A DNA stretch of 64,000 nt from Aurantiochytrium sp. KH105 (taxonomy: Eukaryota > Sar > Bigyra > Thraustochytrida > Thraustochytriidae). Shown piece by piece: positions 59,820 to 64,000 of this stretch. Each line of letters starts with the position of its first letter. Position 1 is the stretch's first letter. A model generated the notes under the pieces. It did not search any database and was not told the origin of the DNA. It was given only the letters and a program-made list of their open reading frames with translations. The translations under genes were made by a program, and so were the position numbers. Where the stretch lies: positions 1-64,000 of the forward strand of contig BGKB01000269.1 in the NCBI GenBank assembly GCA_003116975.1. Direction: 5' to 3'.

Positions 59820-60115
59820 ATCTTTGTTTTGTGCCTTTTGCAGTGGCAAATCTGCTTCCACGGAGATCAATACAGTGTTGATTGAGATTTCATCGCCAAA
59901 CTTCGCTTCTAGCAAGGCGTCGTCGAGCTCAGTAGCGTTTTCAAAAGTCGTGTCAAGAATGCCTTCGTTTGGTGATTCTTGTATTGGAAAATCAGCTTCG
60001 ACGGAAGTCGACACGGTGCTCATAAGACACGCAAGGAGTTTGCTTCCACCAAGGCGTCGTCGAGCTCAGTAGCGCTTTAAAGATCGTGTCAAGATTGCCT
60101 TCAAATTGTGCGTTT
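59688..60115. repeat. Degenerate tandem triplication of the CaMK 3' end
   Basis: The final coding segment (copy 1, about 59688-59819) recurs twice downstream as noncoding, diverged copies (about 59844-59967 and 59983-60102). Each starts with (T/G)GG(C/A)AAATCTGCTTC-like sequence and ends with GTCAAGAATGCC-like sequence. The period is about 140-155 bp. Copies 2 and 3 share AAGGCGTCGTCGAGCTCAGT and so are closer to each other than to copy 1. Copy 2 is preceded by CCTTTTGCAG, which would be a good splice acceptor. Confidence 0.8.
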
Positions 60116-60560
60116 TTTGTACTGGCTTTTGTTGTGGGTTATCAAAGAGAATCATGTTCTGTCGTACGCAGCGTCTTGACGGGAACCTTGCATCGACTGA
60201 GTGCAGGCAAACACTACGCTTGAACTGCATGCGTGCACATATATGTGCCGAATGTCGTCTCGCCTCCACGCCGTGATCAAAGTGCTGTTCATGGATTGCA
60301 CCGCTATCCCTTTCCCCCCTTTCGAGAAACCCACAAATACGGCGTTGCGAGCAAGCGACGACATATGTCAGTTTACGGTGAAGAACGAAAGGAAAGATGT
60401 GTTTCTAGACGACGGCCATTCTCGGACCGCAATACAAGGGAGGGAAAAGAGCGCCATCAAGAGAAGGTCCACGTTGGTAGTAATATCAGCGCAACGCGAG
60501 CGTCTGTCTTCTAAAAGGCGGCTTCGGGAGTCTGTCTCGTGCACAAGGCTCACGCATAAG
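60116..60560. other. Intergenic region
   Basis: Between the CaMK 3' repeats and the twin-CX9C gene (convergent). No gene, repeat or RNA feature is supported. Confidence 0.5.
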
Positions 60561-60833
60561 CTAATCCCAGAGCGTAGCTTTCTTGCCACCATTGTTTCGG
60601 AGAAGGCGCGCCTCTGTGCGCGCCATTTTGCAGTTCTTGTACGCGTCAAAGAGAGGCCTACAAACCTGCTTGTTGCTGTAGTTCTTCTCGATGCATTTGA
60701 GCGAGTTCTTGTGTTCTTCTTCGCACGAAGGAATGCCCTCGTTCTTCTCCGCGTTGGTGCCTGCGCTCAAGAGCCGCACGCTATCCTCCGATTTCTTTTG
60801 CGCGTCCGCGACGCTCTCTGCGGCCTTGGTCAT
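60561..60833 (-). CDS. Twin CX9C mitochondrial protein, COX23/CHCHD7-like
   Basis: 90 aa. The core has two C-x9-C pairs, CEEEHKNSLKC and CRPLFDAYKNC, separated by 10 residues. This is the CHCH hairpin fold oxidised by Mia40 in the intermembrane space. The flanking sequence (KNYSNKQVC, NCKMARTEARLLRNNG) fits the COX23/CHCHD7 group better than COX17 or COX19. The N-terminal 30 residues are charged and helical with no presequence, as is usual for Mia40 clients. It probably acts in cytochrome c oxidase assembly. The start ATG 60833 is the only one upstream of the domain. Confidence 0.87.
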   Translation of the reverse strand: MTKAAESVADAQKKSEDSVRLLSAGTNAEKNEGIPSCEEEHKNSLKCIEKNYSNKQVCRPLFDAYKNCKMARTEARLLRNNGGKKATLWD

Positions 60834-63800
60834 GGTCTTTGTCAGTAGGAAAGGAGCAGACGTCTCGGCAAAGTGGCCGTCGTCCGCGTCTTCTTCCGAG
60901 TCTTTCTCCTCGCAAGCGCAAAGCTCTTTTGTCCTTCGTCTCGCTCTGCGCGAGGACTGCGACTTTGACGACGAGCTTTTGCCGGACTTTTGCCCCGCGT
61001 CCCTCTCTGATACAACAAACCTAACCGGATACCATTCGAAACCTAACCGGGTGGTCCTTTTTTTTTAATTAAAATTAAAATTTTTGAGAGCGCTCGCCAC
61101 AAACCTATAGTTCTTCGACTTGGTTGCGTGCAGTTGAAGCTTGCTTATTTCGATATATGATGAGTGGCTCAGTGAGAGAAAATGAACAGTAACAGACAAT
61201 GATACTAGCTATTTTTCCAAAAACAAATAGAGAGTATATACTGATGGATGGTGTGGTGTTTACGATTGTACTACGATGGGTCCATTGCCGCGAGCAAAGT
61301 CCACCACTCAGAAATCAAGGCTCTAGCCTTGTCTAGGACTTTTATAATAAATACAATGCCCAACAACAGAATTGCCAGTCAGCGATGTTCTTCCTTTTCT
61401 AAAAGGTCCACTGACTCGGTTGATGGTTCACAAGTAAGGCGGGACCAAGTCTGCGCCTTGAAATTTCTTCCTGCGGGGAACGAACCTCTTTTCTCTCCCT
61501 CGCGGACTACATCCGTTCAACATTTAGCGCTTCGAGCTTCATCGCCCAGGCCCCGCCGGCCTGCACTGCTCGCAAGCCCAATTTCTCCCCTCAACGTCGA
61601 TCGTCTCGACCGCAACAATTTTGAAGGTCACGAAATCGCTCTTCGCTCGAATTCCCTTTCCGCCCACCCGCCTACGTGCGTGCCCAAGCTGGGCGCGTAC
61701 GTGCGTGCGTGCGTCTGCTCAGCTTTGTCTGTCCACGCACGTGGCAGTGGCCAGTGACAGATGACAGAGGTGTGGCCACCTCGACGGACCGCGCTCTTCG
61801 AAGTTCGCCTAACGTCGCCGTCAGATCCGCATCCTCAACCCGCCCCGCCGGGCCCAGTCGGCGCATCGCGCGAGCGGCAGCGGCGCGGGGCGGACGACTC
61901 TTTTCGCGGGAGATCCACGCGTCGCTGCCGCGGAGCCGCGTGCCCGCCCGGCTGATTGGAGCCTCGATCGACGCGGCGTCGTCAGCGGCCTCGAGCGGCG
62001 CGCCGCAGCCGGCCGGAGGCTGGTTCATGTCAAAGAAAAGGTAACGCTGCTGCTGCTGCACGCTCGACGGATCGATTGATCAATGGATGACCGCGGGGTG
62101 TGGCATGCGGCAGGCATTAATCAATTTCCAGTCCAGACCTCGCCGGCCCAGACTTCCTGCGCGAAGATCTATCTGCGCTGCGCGTCGTCGGAACTCTTGG
62201 TCGTTCTCGGAGTCTTGAAGAATGCTCCGTCCTTTCGTCGTCGCGAGGCACGCCTGCCAGGCAGGCACGAGAGCATGTCGGTCGAGCTGCAGAGTTGCGT
62301 CGCGTGGAGCCGAGCAGAGGAGAGCCGAGCAGCGTATCTTTCTGAAGATCCACCGTGATCCTTTTTGCGCAGGCCGCGGCCAGCTGCAGCGACTCATTGG
62401 CGGTCGCCCGCTGTGGTCCGTGAGGAGGAAATCGTCGTCCACTGGCGCTCGGTCGTCTTGTCTCGTCTTGCCTGTCTTGGACTTGCATTTGAAGGTCCAA
62501 GCCGCCCGTGCACAGGCAGGCGGGTCCACAGGCGCGCTCTTGGAACCTCGCGCGCACACCCTCCAAAGTGCAGGTCTGCGCTCGCACGCTCGCCGCACTC
62601 ACAATCAGAGTCTTTCTTTCTTTCTTTCTTTCTTTCTTTCCTTCGTTCTTTCTTCTTTCGTTTTTTCTTTCCTCCCTTCCTTACCTTCTTCTCTCGTCGG
62701 CCGCCGCCGGAGCCGCCGTCGAGCACCAGCACGACCGCACGCTGCAGCTGCTGCTGCTCTTCAAGCCCTCGGAGAGCAGCTCCAAGAGCGAGCGAGCGAG
62801 CACGCCGCGTTGAGGCGGGCGGCTGGCCGGTGCGGCAGGCCTGGACCGGGCCTCTTTGCGGCAGGACTGACGGTCGTGACCCGGCGGGTCCGTCGACGCC
62901 CCGCGCCGAGATGCGGACCGGCGGCGGCCGCGCGACGCCGCCGGACTCGCGCCCTGAATTCCCGCTCCGCTCCGCTCGCCTCGCCTCGCGTCGCCTCGCC
63001 TCGCGTCGCGGGGCTTCGCGTCGCGTGGCTTCGCCTCGCCTCGCGTGGCTTCGCATCGCCTCGCGTGCGTGGCGGGGATTCGAGTGTCTGGCGGGGTGGG
63101 CGGCGGCGCCGGGAAGCTTTAGCGCCTGTAGTATCTTTCTTTTTCGGGGAGACAGGGAGGTCGCGCGTGGCAGCCAGCCAGCCAGCCGCAGCCGGCCGGC
63201 GCGGTCGGGTGGGTTTCCAGGAGGAAAGAGGAAAGAAACGAGGAAGGGAATTCGAGTTGTGAACCGGGAGGCGCGACAGAGGAGACCCGCGGCGCATCGT
63301 ACGCGACGGGCGAGAGGGCGAGGCACGACGAAGTGGGCTTCGCCGGCATCGTGATTGTGACGTGCCAGTGACCGAGCGGAGGCAGGAAGCCAGGAAGCCA
63401 CTGACTGCCAGCCGCGGAGGCGTTGGAGCCCGGATCGAGGATGAACCGACCGACCGCCTGAGGCGCCGCTGTAGCTGTGTCAGGCAGCCAGGCAAGCAAG
63501 GCGCTCCGTGCGTTGAAGAGCGACGAGAAGCCTGGCGATGATGATGATATCTGCAGCTGCTGCGCGACGATATCTGCGCCCGAAAGAGTTCGCGGACACC
63601 GTCAGTGGCGACGCCCGCATCGAGCGCGGCGGCGGCGTCGAGCGGGTTGTGCATGCATGTCATCATACTTGCTCGCCGTGCATGTGCGTGTGTATGTCTG
63701 TATTGTATAGTATGAATGAGTGTATGTATGCATATCACCGTATGCGTATGGTATGCGCATACGGGGTCACGGATGGAGAGGCGGGGAGACCAGCCTATAT

Positions 63801-63930
63801 ATACACTGGCGCTTCCCGAGGCTAGCCGCGTCGTGGTGGTAAGTGCGATTCGCGACGTGGGAATCGTGGGTCAACCAGCAAATGAAATGCAAAGCATTGC
63901 AAGCAAGCAAGCAAGCAAGCAAGCAAGATA
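60834..63930. other. Gene-poor, low-complexity stretch
   Basis: Includes an AT-rich part (about 61020-61250) with the promoter of the twin-CX9C gene, a TTTC repeat (62605-62650), and CGCCTCG/CGTCGCC repeats (62970-63065). A (AAGC)n array lies at 63899-63927. Open frames on both strands are low-complexity Arg/Ser/Ala-rich and unsupported. Confidence 0.5.
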
Positions 63931-64000
63931 ATGTTTGGCGGACTGAGCGGGCGAAAACTAGATCGAAGAGGCGCGGCGAGTCCGACGCGGCGGCGGCGAC
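63931..64000 (+). CDS. Possible 5' end of a gene cut by the window edge
   Basis: ATG at 63931 opens a frame that runs to the window end (MFGGLSGRKLDRRGAASPTR). A TATATATA element lies about 130 bp upstream (63797-63803), the clearest TATA-like sequence in the region. An AAGC repeat separates the two. Only about 23 codons are visible and no family can be named. Confidence 0.3.
   Translation, partial: MFGGLSGRKLDRRGAASPTRRRR

Noticed and set aside
58830-60023. 397-codon minus-strand open frame
   Set aside because: Antisense of the CaMK kinase domain and its tail repeats.
62365-63401. Long overlapping open frames on both strands
   Set aside because: Arg/Ser/Ala low-complexity over CGCCTCG repeats; both strands equally open, which is typical of GC-rich noncoding DNA.
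63899-63927. Regular tandem repeats considered as a CRISPR-like array
   Set aside because: The AAGC units are a simple microsatellite without spacers, and the host is eukaryotic.

Overview
The window is nuclear DNA from a GC-rich, gene-dense protist. Most genes are single uninterrupted reading frames. Introns are few and short (about 75-250 nt), begin GTAAGT/GTACGT, and often carry a CTGAC or CTAAC branch-point-like motif. The gene set is eukaryotic: CDC5L, RBX1, Polo kinase, casein kinase 1, MAPK15/ERK7-like kinase, CLN3, DNA polymerase lambda, an HSPA13-like short Hsp70, type III glutamine synthetase, and the flagellum/centriole proteins CCDC146 and an LRRIQ1-like protein. Together with the gene style, this fits a zoospore-forming stramenopile, most likely a thraustochytrid (Labyrinthulomycetes). 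That assignment is inference; no rRNA marker is present.

Layout, left to right. 1-10 kb: CAG-rich noncoding DNA; a spliced claudin-like tetraspan gene; an HSPA13-like chaperone; two tandem paralogues of an unknown two-TM protein; a spliced ankyrin-repeat gene (minus). 10-20 kb: MAPK15-like kinase, CRAL-TRIO protein (minus), GH3 glycosidase, CCDC146, and a tRNA-Arg(CCT). 20-31 kb: Pol X polymerase; an acidic membrane protein (minus) sharing a bidirectional promoter with CLN3; a large protein with an N-terminal Atg8-like domain (minus); and a Polo kinase (minus). 32-44 kb: PH-domain protein, CDC5L, a J-domain protein (minus), a WD40 protein (minus), and an IQ/LRR protein. 44-54 kb: two nearly identical tandem CK1 genes (minus), spliced RBX1, and GSIII (minus). 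54-64 kb: a gene-poor, repeat-rich stretch with one 21-N assembly gap inside an unidentified ORF, then a PH-CaMK kinase with a degenerate tandem repeat of its own 3' end, a twin-CX9C mitochondrial protein, and a possible gene start at the right edge.

The genes are housekeeping and signalling genes of separate pathways, not an operon-like system. Loose themes are cilium/centriole biology (CCDC146, LRRIQ1-like, MAPK15-like, PLK, possibly CK1) and lysosome/autophagy (CLN3, Atg8-like fusion). The strongest candidate for something undescribed is the 768-residue protein at 24796-27102. Its N-terminus is a recognisable Atg8/LC3 fold with no conjugation glycine. A long acidic, probably disordered region follows, and it ends with two acidic W-x-x-V motifs of the kind Atg8 proteins bind. 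Other notable items are paired inverted CACTTGCG motifs in several promoters, gene-conversion mosaicism in the CK1 pair, an SEY instead of TEY in the MAPK15-like activation loop, loss of the His/Lys pincer in Polo box 2, and the decayed triplication of the CaMK tail.
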